DNA from: Stenotrophomonas maltophilia
Lineage (GTDB): Bacteria; Pseudomonadota; Gammaproteobacteria; Xanthomonadales; Xanthomonadaceae
Reading direction: 5' to 3'
Length of the DNA: 46,777 nucleotides
Assembly (NCBI RefSeq): GCF_004684085.1
Contig: NZ_SRHZ01000086.1
Location: 1-46,777, forward strand
In this document: piece after piece, positions 39,062 to 46,777 of the stretch
Layout of the letters: the number at the start of each line of letters is the position of its first letter
Numbering within the stretch: position 1 is the first letter of the stretch
Program-made: the position numbers and the translations under genes
The notes under the pieces: model-generated
What the model was told of the DNA's origin: nothing
The model's input: only the letters and a program-made list of their open reading frames with translations
Database searches by the model: none

Positions 39062-39696
39062 CAGCCGGCCAGCGCGCTCGATGCCACCACATGCTCACCC
39101 GGTTGCGGGGCCAGCGCGGCCTCGACCAGTACCTTGGCGATTTCGCTGGCCGGGTTGATCCGCCACGCCCGTGGCAACACCGGCCCCAATGCACCCAACA
39201 CCGTCAGTGCGAAACGCTCGCCACGGCGTACCTCGTTGCGCTCGCCACCGATCAGCCCTGGGCGGACCAGGGTCAATGAGTTGAAGCCCAGCGCGCGCAG
39301 ATCGCGCTCCAACTCACCCTTCACCCGGCTGTAGAAAATCGACGACTGCGGGTTGGCGCTGGCTGCAGAGTTCAGCACGTAGGTCTGCGCACCCTGCGCC
39401 TGCGCCAAGCGAGCGAAGGCCAACGGGTAGCCATGGTCGATGCGGTGAAAGGCCTCGCGGCTGCCGGCCTGGGCAATGGTGCTGCCCAGCGCGCAGATGA
39501 CGGAGTCCACCTGCGCCCACTGCGGCGCGGCAGGCAGGGCGTCGAAGGCCAATACCGGGTTCTCCAGCGTCCCATGGGACACGGCCAGCGGGCGGCGGGT
39601 GGGAGCAACCACGGCACTGCAGCGCGGGTCGTCCAGCAGCCGGGACAGGGTCAGCCCACCGACCAGGCCGGTCGCCCCCAGCAACATCACGCGCAT
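39061..39696 (-). CDS. NAD(P)-binding oxidoreductase, atypical SDR (epimerase-like)
   Basis: The 211-residue protein begins MRVMLLGATGLVGGLTLSRLLDD, a Rossmann nucleotide-binding motif (GATGxxG), and has TYVLNSAASANPQSSIFYSRVKGELERDL (Tyr-x-x-x-Lys dyad as YSRVK) and LTLVRPGLIGGERNEVRRGE. It belongs to the atypical short-chain dehydrogenases of the HTATIP2/YbjT kind; the substrate is unknown. GGAGG lies 6 nt before ATG 39696. It starts a three-gene minus-strand run with the WYL regulator and the VOC gene. Confidence 0.85.
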   Translation of the reverse strand: MRVMLLGATGLVGGLTLSRLLDDPRCSAVVAPTRRPLAVSHGTLENPVLAFDALPAAPQWAQVDSVICALGSTIAQAGSREAFHRIDHGYPLAFARLAQAQGAQTYVLNSAASANPQSSIFYSRVKGELERDLRALGFNSLTLVRPGLIGGERNEVRRGERFALTVLGALGPVLPRAWRINPASEIAKVLVEAALAPQPGEHVVASSALAG

Positions 39697-39802
39697 CACC
39701 ACCTCCACTGCGGCATCCTGTCGCCCATCCTAGCCGTTCAAGCCATCGGCAGCCGCGCCGATATGCTGGAACCAGTCCCTGCCAGCCCCCAGGATGTGCT
39801 CC

Positions 39803-41344
39803 ATGACGGACCAGCCCGCCCCCCTTCCCGCCGCACCCGGTACCGCCCTTGGGCCGCCGGCACGCGTGCGTGCGGTGGTGGATGACGGGCTCGGTGACCG
39901 CGTGGTACTGCAGGGTGGTGGTGGCGTGGCCCTGCAGCAGCTGTTCGCCGGCGCCGACGCGCCCGAGCCGCTGCTGGCCGCGTTCGCCAACGGCATGGCC
40001 ACCCTGCCCGGCGAACTGGGCGACATGGGCGACCGCCTGCAGTCGGCCCAGGCCAGTGCCGATTGGCCGCGCTATGGCCGCGCGATGCGCCAGCTGATCG
40101 ACAAATACATCCGCACCATCGAGCAGCACTCGCCGGACGGGCAGCCGGAAAGCCTGCGTTTGTCCGAGCAGCTGCGGCTGCTGCTGGGCGGCGCCGTGGT
40201 GGCCCTGCTGCAGCACGACCCGGATCTGCGCGAGCAGGCGCAGGCGCTGGCACTGCGCCTGCGGCAGTGGCAACCCGGTACCGCGCTGGAACCGATCGAA
40301 CAGGGCGTGCGCGAACTCGGCCACCAGGTCGGCGTGCGCGCCGAGAGCTGGCAGGAGCAACAGGCGCTGCTGCTGGAGCTGTTCGCGCTGCTGCTGGAGA
40401 ACGTGAGCGAACTGCTGGATGACCGCAGCTGGCTGCAGGGCCAGATCGCCGCGGTGCGCCAGTTGCTGGATGGGCCGCTGGAAGCTGAAGCAGTCGAGCG
40501 CACCCGCGCCGAACTGCGCGAAGTGATCTACAAGCAGGGCCTGCTGCGCCAGGGCATCGACGATTCCAAAGCGGCGATGCGCGGGTTGATGGGCGAATTC
40601 ATCGAGCGCATGGATGGCATGGCCACCAGTACCGGTGAGTACCACGACCGCATCGGCAGCTACGCACTGCAGTTGCGCGAAGCGCGCAGCATCGCCGACC
40701 TCAACCAGTTGCTGCAGGAGGTGATGCGCGATACCGGCAAGGTGCAGCAGCAGGCCGCGCAGGCCCGCGATCATCTGGCCAGCGCGCGGCAGGAAGTGGA
40801 ACGCGCCGAACAGCGCATCGCCGAGCTGGAACAGGAACTGCGTGCCGCCGGTGACCTGGCGCGCATCGATCCGCTGACCCAGGCACTGAACCGCCGTGGC
40901 CTGGACGAGCTGCTGCAGCGTGAGCTGGCCCGTGCCGCACGCAACGGCTCGCCGTTGGGCGTGGCCGTGATCGATCTGGATGATTTCCACTTGACCAACG
41001 AGGCGCACGGCCACGCCGGTGGCGATGCATTGCTGCAGCACCTGGTGGCCGTGTGCAAGCTGCTGCTGCGCGCCACCGACGGCATCGCACGGCTGGGCGG
41101 CGACGAGTTCGTGCTGGTGCTGCCGGAAACCCAGGGCGCCGACAGCATGGCCACCGTGCAACGCCTGCAGCGTTCACTGGCGCACCGCGTGCTGACCGTG
41201 CAGGACCGGCGCGTGCCGGTGCATTTCAGCGCCGGGCTGGCGCAATGGCAGCCGGACGACGATATCGAAACCCTGCTGCGACGTGCCGATGACGCGCTGT
41301 ACGCGGCCAAGCGGCAAGGCAAGAACCGGGTGCAGGCGGGGTGA
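39803..41344 (+). CDS. GGDEF-domain diguanylate cyclase with long helical N-terminus
   Basis: The 513-residue protein has ~340 residues of mostly helical sequence with no recognised sensor domain, ending in a long coiled coil (RQEVERAEQRIAELEQELRAAGDLA), then a GGDEF domain (about 348-513). The active-site loop is intact (LGGDEFVLVLPE) and the product-inhibition I-site RxxD is five residues before it (RATDGIARLGGDEF). The first signature is DLDDFHLTNEAHGHAGGDALL instead of the usual D-x-x-F-K-x-x-N-D, with Lys changed to His and N-D to N-E. It makes cyclic di-GMP, which in this lineage also inhibits Clp. ATG 39803 fits AGGA 8 nt upstream. Confidence 0.88.
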   Translation: MTDQPAPLPAAPGTALGPPARVRAVVDDGLGDRVVLQGGGGVALQQLFAGADAPEPLLAAFANGMATLPGELGDMGDRLQSAQASADWPRYGRAMRQLIDKYIRTIEQHSPDGQPESLRLSEQLRLLLGGAVVALLQHDPDLREQAQALALRLRQWQPGTALEPIEQGVRELGHQVGVRAESWQEQQALLLELFALLLENVSELLDDRSWLQGQIAAVRQLLDGPLEAEAVERTRAELREVIYKQGLLRQGIDDSKAAMRGLMGEFIERMDGMATSTGEYHDRIGSYALQLREARSIADLNQLLQEVMRDTGKVQQQAAQARDHLASARQEVERAEQRIAELEQELRAAGDLARIDPLTQALNRRGLDELLQRELARAARNGSPLGVAVIDLDDFHLTNEAHGHAGGDALLQHLVAVCKLLLRATDGIARLGGDEFVLVLPETQGADSMATVQRLQRSLAHRVLTVQDRRVPVHFSAGLAQWQPDDDIETLLRRADDALYAAKRQGKNRVQAG

Positions 41345-41353
41345 TCGTGGAAT

Positions 41354-41394
41354 GGGGTCAGATCCCTTTTCCGTTGGAAAAGGGATCTGACCCC
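41354..41394. repeat. Perfect 19-bp inverted repeat between convergent genes
   Basis: Arms beginning GGGGTCAGATCCCTTTTCC (41354-41372) and its complement (41376-41394) around GTT. It starts 10 nt after the diguanylate cyclase stop and ends 14 nt before the yedI stop. It shares the GGGTCAGA end with the imperfect hairpin at 3102-3132. Confidence 0.85.
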
Positions 41395-41408
41395 GAGGGT
41401 CTACTGGC

Positions 41409-42335
41409 TTATTTACCGCGCAGCTTCTGCACGCCGGTCACCACAGCCAGCACGATGGCGCCGGCGACGATGCCGACCACCATGTTGGCCGCCGCGCTGA
41501 TCAGCCAGCCCCACTGTCCTTCGCCACCCAACGCCTGCACCGCGTGATGCAGCGCCGGCACGTTGTGCACCAGGATGCCGCCGCCCACCAGGAACATGGC
41601 AATGGTGCCGGCTACCGACAGGAACTTCATCAGCCACGGCGCCGAGGCCACCAGGCCGCGACCGAAGGCGGCGATGGCGCCACCCTTGCGCGACAGATAC
41701 AGGCCAACGTCATCAAGCTTCACGATGCCCGCGACCAGCCCGTAGACGAAGACCGTCATCGCCAGTGCAACCACGGCCAAGGTAACGACCTGGTTGGTGA
41801 ACGGCGCGCTGGCAACCACGCCCAGCGTCAACACGATGATCTCTGCCGAGAGGATGAAGTCGGTACGGATCGCACCCTTCACCTTGTCCTTCTCCCACGC
41901 CACCATGTCCACCTGCGTATCGGACAGTGCCTTGCGCCGTTCGGCCTGATGCTCGGCGTCGTCCTCGGCTGAGTGCAGGAAGCGGTGCGCCAGCTTCTCC
42001 ACGCCTTCAAAGCAGAGGAAGGCACCGCCGATCATCATCAACGGCACGATCAATGGCACGTTCCAGCCACGGCTGTGCAGCCAGGCCTCCAGCGCGCTGA
42101 TCGCCAGTGCCGCCGGCACCAGGATCACTTTGTTGACCAGCGAACCCTTGGCCACCGCCCACACCACCGGCAGCTCGCGGTTGGCATTGACCCCGGTCAC
42201 CTGCTGCGCGTTCAGCGCCAGGTCGTCACCGAGCACACCGGCGGTCTTCTTTGCCGCGACCTTGGTCAGGACCGAGACATCGTCGAGGAGGGTGGCGATA
42301 TCGTCGAGCAGGGCAAACAGGCTGGCACCGGCCAT
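41409..42335 (-). CDS. yedI: DUF808/YedI-family inner-membrane protein
   Basis: The 308-residue protein matches the YedI/DUF808 family: MAGASLFALLDDIATLLDDVSVLTKVAAKKTAGVLGDDLALNAQQVTG at the N-terminus, a central GGAFLCFEGVEKLAHRF, and the C-terminal GWLISAAANMVVGIVAGAIVLAVV. Six to seven membrane helices are visible. The function of the family is unknown. It is monocistronic on this strand, and its promoter region contains truncated REP elements. Confidence 0.9.
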   Translation of the reverse strand: MAGASLFALLDDIATLLDDVSVLTKVAAKKTAGVLGDDLALNAQQVTGVNANRELPVVWAVAKGSLVNKVILVPAALAISALEAWLHSRGWNVPLIVPLMMIGGAFLCFEGVEKLAHRFLHSAEDDAEHQAERRKALSDTQVDMVAWEKDKVKGAIRTDFILSAEIIVLTLGVVASAPFTNQVVTLAVVALAMTVFVYGLVAGIVKLDDVGLYLSRKGGAIAAFGRGLVASAPWLMKFLSVAGTIAMFLVGGGILVHNVPALHHAVQALGGEGQWGWLISAAANMVVGIVAGAIVLAVVTGVQKLRGK

Positions 42336-42448
42336 GGGGCGTCCAAGAGAGGGAATGAGCGGATTCTGACCGATCCGGTGCGGGCTGAGGAAGAGATCGG
42401 GTTCACCGCGTGACGACCCCGTTGTGGGGACACTGGCGGTGTCCCTCT

Positions 42449-42508
42449 TTCGCCGGGCATGGCGCTACCTGCGCGGTGCATCCGCCGGGCATGGCCCGGC
42501 GCTACCGG
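42449..42508. repeat. Two CGCCGGGC-type GTAG elements, one truncated
   Basis: CGCCGGGC-ATG-GCGCTAC at 42451-42467 lacks half of its stem, and a complete CGCCGGGC-ATG-GCCCGGCGCTAC copy follows at 42483-42506. Both lie upstream of the ubiB start and are transcribed as part of its leader. Confidence 0.6.
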
Positions 42509-42531
42509 CCGTCGTCTGCAAGGAGTTCCGC

Positions 42532-44223
42532 TTGAGCAATCCGCCCACCGCCAATGGCAATCCTCCTCTGGTCAAGGGCATGAACCGGCGCAGCCAGATC
42601 CTGCGCCTGTTGATGCGCTACCGCCATTCAGGCGTGTTCTCGGGCATGAATCTGGATACGGCCAGCAGCCAGACCGAAGTACCCGCCGACGGCAACCCGG
42701 AACAGTTCGTCAGCGATCTGGAGGCACTGGGACCGACCTTCGTCAAACTCGGGCAGATGCTGTCCACGCGGCCGGACATGGTGCCGGTGGAGTTTGCTAC
42801 GGCGCTGGAGCGCATGCAGGAAAAGGTGGCCGAGATTCCGGTCGAGCGCATCCATGCCATCGTCGAACAGGAACTGGGCGCGCCGGTGAACAAGCTGTTC
42901 GCCGCGTTTGATCCCGAGCCGCTGGGCTGTGCGTCGATCGCGCAGGTGCACCGCGCGGTGCTGCATGACGGCCGCGAGGTAGCGGTGAAGGTGCAGAAGC
43001 CCGAAGTGGCTGCACAACTGCGCTCGGACCTGGAGGCGCTGCGCAGCTTCGCGCTGGCGGCCGATCATCTGACCCAGGTCGGCCGCCGCGTGCGCCTGCG
43101 CGACTGGCTCAACGAATTCGCCAAGACCCTGATGCAGGAGCTGGACTACCACGCCGAGGCGGAGAACCTCGCCCGTTTCGGCCGACACCTCAAGCCGTTC
43201 CGCCGCCTGTGGATACCGCAGCCGCTGTGGGACTACAGCAGCCAGCGCGTGCTGACCATGGAACTGGCCACCGGCGTGCGCGTGGATGCGATTCCCGATG
43301 TGCGCCGCACCGAACAATCGATGGATCCACTGGCGGCGGCGCTGATCCGCGGCTACCTGGACCAGATCTTCGTGCACGGCGAGATCCACGCCGACCCGCA
43401 CCCCGGCAACCTGCGGGTGATGCCCGATGGCCGGCTGGCGATCTTCGACCTGGGCATGGTCGCGCACATGCCGCCACGCCTGCGCGAGCGGTTGCTGAAG
43501 ATCCTGTTCGCGGCGGTCGATGGTCGTGGCGAGGAAGTGGCCGATGACCTGATCAGCATCAGCACGCGGCTGGAGGCGTTCGACGAAGAGCGCTACCTGC
43601 GCGAGACCGGCCAGCTGATCGCACGCTATGCGGCCAGTGGCAGTTTCTCCGAAGGCCGCGTGGTACTGGACCTGGTGCGCATCGCCACCGCCTGCGGGCT
43701 GCGTACACCACCGGAGCTGAGCCTGCTGGGCAAGGCGCTGCTCAACCTGGAAACCGTATGTCGCTTGCTGGCACCGGATCTGGATACCCGCCGCATCGTC
43801 GAACGCCAGCTGCAGCACGTGATGCGTGCGCGCCTGAAAAAATCCCTGTCTGCGGCCAACCTCGCCAGCGAGGCGATGGAGTTGCAGCAGCTGCTGCGCG
43901 ATGGGCCACGCAAGCTGTCGGACATCATGGCGCTGCTGGCCGAGAACCGCCTGCAGATGAAGGTGACCGGGCTGGAAGAATCGCGGTTGATGGAAAACCT
44001 GCAGAAGATCGCCAACCGCGTGGCGGCCGGCATCATCAGCGCCGCACTGATCATGGCGGCGGCAATGATGATGAAGATCGATACAGGCTGGCACTTGTTC
44101 GGGTACCCGCTCATCGCGCTGGTGCTGCTGCTGATCGGCGTGGTGCTGGGGCTTGGCATCGTCACCAGCGCATTGCTGTTCGATCGTCGCGCGCGGGCAC
44201 GCGAGGAACGTGGGCACCGCTAG
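42532..44223 (+). CDS. ubiB: ABC1/UbiB-family kinase-like protein
   Basis: The 563-residue protein has the UbiB motifs: KLGQMLSTRPDMVP (KxGQ), EPLGCASIAQVHRAVLHDGREVAVKVQKP (Ala-rich loop and Lys), ELDYHAEAENL, VHGEIHADPHPGNLRVM and AIFDLGMV. Two C-terminal helices anchor it (AAGIISAALIMAAAMMMK, YPLIALVLLLIGVVLGLGI). Such proteins are needed for ubiquinone synthesis, but this one is of the longer AarF type and its exact role is not proven. The start is TTG 42532, since AAGGAG lies 6 nt upstream; an in-frame upstream extension would run into REP repeats. A weaker alternative is ATG 42580. Confidence 0.9.
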   Translation: MSNPPTANGNPPLVKGMNRRSQILRLLMRYRHSGVFSGMNLDTASSQTEVPADGNPEQFVSDLEALGPTFVKLGQMLSTRPDMVPVEFATALERMQEKVAEIPVERIHAIVEQELGAPVNKLFAAFDPEPLGCASIAQVHRAVLHDGREVAVKVQKPEVAAQLRSDLEALRSFALAADHLTQVGRRVRLRDWLNEFAKTLMQELDYHAEAENLARFGRHLKPFRRLWIPQPLWDYSSQRVLTMELATGVRVDAIPDVRRTEQSMDPLAAALIRGYLDQIFVHGEIHADPHPGNLRVMPDGRLAIFDLGMVAHMPPRLRERLLKILFAAVDGRGEEVADDLISISTRLEAFDEERYLRETGQLIARYAASGSFSEGRVVLDLVRIATACGLRTPPELSLLGKALLNLETVCRLLAPDLDTRRIVERQLQHVMRARLKKSLSAANLASEAMELQQLLRDGPRKLSDIMALLAENRLQMKVTGLEESRLMENLQKIANRVAAGIISAALIMAAAMMMKIDTGWHLFGYPLIALVLLLIGVVLGLGIVTSALLFDRRARAREERGHR

Positions 44224-44463
44224 CGTGTCGACAAAATCGCCGTATTCATGCGGTTTTTAATGCAATCCAACGGACCCTTTCACGCTCGTTTTACCTTCTG
44301 AGCGCGATTGCGCGCGCGTCATTTCAACAAACATTTCAGTCAGGTTCGTGCATGCACTATCGGGTCATCGGCCTGTCATGTGTATGTGCTTGCGACAGCG
44401 CCGGTCGGATGGACACGCGTCGGTACGACGTCCATCAACATCCCGTCACTGCCGAAGCTGCCT

Positions 44464-46569
44464 ATGCTCTGGATACTGTTGTTGTCGTTGTTGCTGCTGT
44501 GCTGGCTGTTCCTCGCGTCCGACAAGTGGGTGTGGTGGAAGGCCAGTGCATTCTCGCTGCTGCTGCTCATGCTCAGCGCATGGTGGCTGATCGACAAGCT
44601 GTCCGGTGATGGGCTCAACGCTGCAACCCTGTACCACCTCGGCGCCGACATGGAAGGCGCCGGTGTGTCCGACTTCAAGGGCTATATCGCCGGCTTCATC
44701 GTGCTGGCGCTGGTCTCGCTGCTGCCGCTGTTCGCCACGCGGGTGAAGCGCTGGCGCCGACCCAGCCACGGCGGGGCGTTGTTCGCCGGTTTCGCGGCCG
44801 TATGGGTGGCCACGATCATGATCAGCCCACTGGCCCGCGATGGCCAGCGCCTCTACCAGCAGCTGCGCCCGGTTGACTTCGCGCGCATCGCCCCCGAGTA
44901 CCAGGTGCCGACGCAGCCGCTGCAGCGCCCGCGCAACATCGTCTGGATCTACGGTGAGAGCCTGGAACGGACCTACCTGGACGAGACCGTGTTCCCGGGC
45001 CTGATGCCCAACCTCAACCGCCTGGCGTCCGAGTCGCTGGACGTGCGCGGGCTGGCCTCGGCCGAGGGCAGCGGCTGGACCATCGCCGGCCTGGTGTCGT
45101 CGATGTGCGGCGTGCCGCTGACCACCTCGCAGGGCGATGAGAACAGCATGGACCGGATGGGCAGCTTCCTGCCCAAGGCGGTGTGCCTGGGCGACTACCT
45201 GAAGCAGCAGGGCTACACCAACCACTATCTGGGCGGTGCCAACGGCCAGTTCGCCGGCAAGGGCCAGTTCCTCGCCAGCCACGGCTTCGACGAAGTGCAT
45301 GACCTGGCGTGGTTCAAGCAGCAGAAGAAGATTGGCCGCATCCACTACTCGGCCTGGGGCGTGCACGACGACGTGCTGCTGGATACCGCCTACCAGCGCT
45401 TCGAGCAGCTCTCCCGCGCCGGTTCGCCGTTCATGCTGACCACGCTGACCATGGATACCCATCACCCCGCCGGTCATCTGCCGGTGTCGTGCAAGGGCGA
45501 GCACTACCAGAGCCCGTACGGCAACATCGGCCTGCTCAATGCACTCAAGTGCACCGACCGCCTGATCTCGCAGCTGGTCGAACGCATCCAGGCCAGCCCG
45601 TACGGCAAGGACACGCTGATCGTGATCGCCTCCGACCACCTGGCGATGCCCAACGACCTCAGCCACGTGCTGGCCAAGCAGAAGCGCGAGAACCTGCTGC
45701 TGTTCCTGGGCGATGGCATTGACCCGCAGCAGCTCAGCGCCGACGCCGGCACCACCCTGGATTCGGGTGCGACCCTGCTCAGCCTGCTGGACCCGAACCT
45801 GAAGACGATGGGCTTCGGCCGTTCACTGATCGATACCCAGCGCGCGCCCAGCGCCAGCGTGGCCACCCAGCGCGATGGCGGCCGCGATTACCCGCAGTAC
45901 CTGGCGTTCGCGCGTTCGCTGTGGCTGGGCGAACCGACCCGCGAACTGAAGATCGATGGCGACGACCAGGTGGTGGTCGGCCTGCAGCACGTGCAGCCAC
46001 CGGTACTGCTGGAGTACGACAAGGACTGGGGCTTGAAGTCGGTGTACCTGGAAAACACCTCGCGCCAGTTCGATGATGCCAACCCGGACAACACCCTGGC
46101 CTACGTCGATCGCTGTACCGCGTTCGAAGATGGCTCGGCCGACGGTGACTGGTGTGCCCTGCTCGTCAACCGCGACAACGGCATCAAGCTGTACCGCGAC
46201 AACGACCTGCGCGGCGGCATTGCCGTGGATGCACCGCTGGACGCATTCCAGGGCCCGCGCCCGAGCGTGCGCCAGGCGCACATGATCACCCAGAAGGGCC
46301 GCCGTACCCGCGCCGGCCAGTACATGCTGCAGCTGGTGGCAAGCACGCGCCCGGATCGTGGCTTCTGGATCGAGGCCGTGTCCTCGCAGCGCAAGGTAGT
46401 GCTGGCGCAGCAGTGGGTGCAGCCCGATGCCAACGGCAAGATCAACGTGTCGTTCGGGCTGGACCACGAAGTGGATGATCTGGAGATCCGCGCGTGGTTG
46501 AACCATGCCGAGAAGCTGGCGGTGGATACGTTCGCGCTGGTGCCGTCGCGCAGCCGACCGCGGGGGTAG
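44464..46569 (+). CDS. opgB: Phosphoglycerol transferase OpgB/MdoB family
   Basis: The 701-residue protein has four N-terminal membrane helices (LWILLLSLLLLCWLF, AFSLLLLMLSAWWLI, YIAGFIVLALVSLLPLF, GALFAGFAAVWVATIM) and a periplasmic sulfatase-fold domain: NIVWIYGESLERTYLDE (catalytic Thr region), LSSMCGVPL-type segment, GGANGQFAGKGQFLASHGFDEVHD, LTTLTMDTHHPAGHLPVSCKG (His metal ligands) and VIASDHLAMPND. It closely parallels E. coli OpgB, which adds phosphoglycerol to osmoregulated periplasmic glucans. ATG 44464 aligns with the E. coli start; upstream in-frame ATGs are not supported by conservation. Confidence 0.93.
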   Translation: MLWILLLSLLLLCWLFLASDKWVWWKASAFSLLLLMLSAWWLIDKLSGDGLNAATLYHLGADMEGAGVSDFKGYIAGFIVLALVSLLPLFATRVKRWRRPSHGGALFAGFAAVWVATIMISPLARDGQRLYQQLRPVDFARIAPEYQVPTQPLQRPRNIVWIYGESLERTYLDETVFPGLMPNLNRLASESLDVRGLASAEGSGWTIAGLVSSMCGVPLTTSQGDENSMDRMGSFLPKAVCLGDYLKQQGYTNHYLGGANGQFAGKGQFLASHGFDEVHDLAWFKQQKKIGRIHYSAWGVHDDVLLDTAYQRFEQLSRAGSPFMLTTLTMDTHHPAGHLPVSCKGEHYQSPYGNIGLLNALKCTDRLISQLVERIQASPYGKDTLIVIASDHLAMPNDLSHVLAKQKRENLLLFLGDGIDPQQLSADAGTTLDSGATLLSLLDPNLKTMGFGRSLIDTQRAPSASVATQRDGGRDYPQYLAFARSLWLGEPTRELKIDGDDQVVVGLQHVQPPVLLEYDKDWGLKSVYLENTSRQFDDANPDNTLAYVDRCTAFEDGSADGDWCALLVNRDNGIKLYRDNDLRGGIAVDAPLDAFQGPRPSVRQAHMITQKGRRTRAGQYMLQLVASTRPDRGFWIEAVSSQRKVVLAQQWVQPDANGKINVSFGLDHEVDDLEIRAWLNHAEKLAVDTFALVPSRSRPRG

Positions 46570-46577
46570 GGTTCTTT

Positions 46578-46594
46578 GCAGGGCTGCGCCCTGC
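46578..46594 (+). repeat. GCAGGGC hairpin after opgB
   Basis: GCAGGGC-TGC-GCCCTGC forms a perfect 7-bp hairpin 8 nt after the opgB stop, followed by CACCCGC. No T-run follows. It may belong to a further family of dispersed hairpins. Confidence 0.5.
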
Positions 46595-46650
46595 ACCCGC
46601 TACAAGCCGGAGCAACAGCAACGGCAACAGCGCGCATTCCGTGGTTGGGC

Positions 46651-46746
46651 GGGGCGGTGTCGGAGTGCGGGGACGCCGTAAATCCGTCCCTGGAGGCTTG
46701 GCAGCCGCATCCATGCGGCTGACACCCCGCACTCCGACACCGCCCC
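46651..46746. repeat. Large inverted repeat with 22-bp perfect arms
   Basis: Arms of 22 nt (46651-46672 beginning GGGGCGGTGTCGG, and its complement 46725-46746) flank a 52-nt centre that starts ACGCCGTAAATCCGTCCCTG and contains an inner GCAGCCGCAT-CC-ATGCGGCTG hairpin. The centre resembles the ACGCCGT..TCCAT.. repeats frequent in Xanthomonadaceae intergenic regions. It lies near the window's right edge. Confidence 0.75.
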
Positions 46747-46777
46747 ACCTTTGACAGATTCCAGCGGCTGTCGGTAG

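Overview
This 46.8-kb, high-GC window looks like chromosomal core DNA of a Stenotrophomonas, most likely the S. maltophilia complex (Xanthomonadaceae). The evidence is a Clp regulator of Xanthomonas type next to speD and a trp cluster, an X-type T4SS effector with a C-terminal XVIPCD domain, and many GTAG-headed palindromes of the SMAG/REP type in almost every intergenic gap. I see no rRNA, tRNA, prophage, insertion sequence or CRISPR array. The species is inferred from gene content and not tested by alignment.

Layout. 0-3 kb: sugE/gdx (guanidinium-type SMR exporter) with a structured leader, speD, clp and a TauE/SafE permease. 3-8.7 kb: a minus-strand trp cluster read trpE - SIMPL protein - trpG - trpD - trpC - HAD phosphatase, with two non-trp genes embedded. 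8.8-12.2 kb: a divergent pair, a 785-residue XVIPCD lipase effector and an ankyrin-repeat lipoprotein that could be its immunity protein. 12.2-16.6 kb: housekeeping genes (YegS-like lipid kinase, GNAT acetyltransferase, rpe, J-domain protein, purC, Mpo1-like protein), with a possible small RNA near 13.2 kb. 16.9-22.9 kb: a complete six-gene Mrp cation/proton antiporter operon (fused AB, then C, D, E, F, G). 23-25.5 kb: a CaCA-type Ca/Na exchanger, a lipoprotein and a protein of unknown function.

25.5-28.8 kb: hmgA and hppD (tyrosine to homogentisate to ring cleavage) with a divergent MarR regulator, the block being bracketed by two direct copies of a 75-80 nt hairpin repeat. 28.8-33.4 kb: an unknown membrane-anchored protein, a thioredoxin-fold lipoprotein, a POT peptide transporter and kynA. 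33.7-37.6 kb: a 2-oxoacid dehydrogenase operon (E1 alpha, E1 beta, a two-SH3 protein, E2) with no E3 gene. 37.7-46.6 kb: a VOC protein, a WYL regulator, a nucleotide-sugar-epimerase-like oxidoreductase, a diguanylate cyclase, YedI, an ABC1/UbiB kinase and OpgB phosphoglycerol transferase.

The points most worth following are the effector/ankyrin pair, the SH3 protein inside the dehydrogenase operon together with the altered HxxxDG motif of its E2, the candidate small RNA with repeated GGA motifs, the sugE leader, and the several families of dispersed hairpins that serve as terminators and even supply stop codons.
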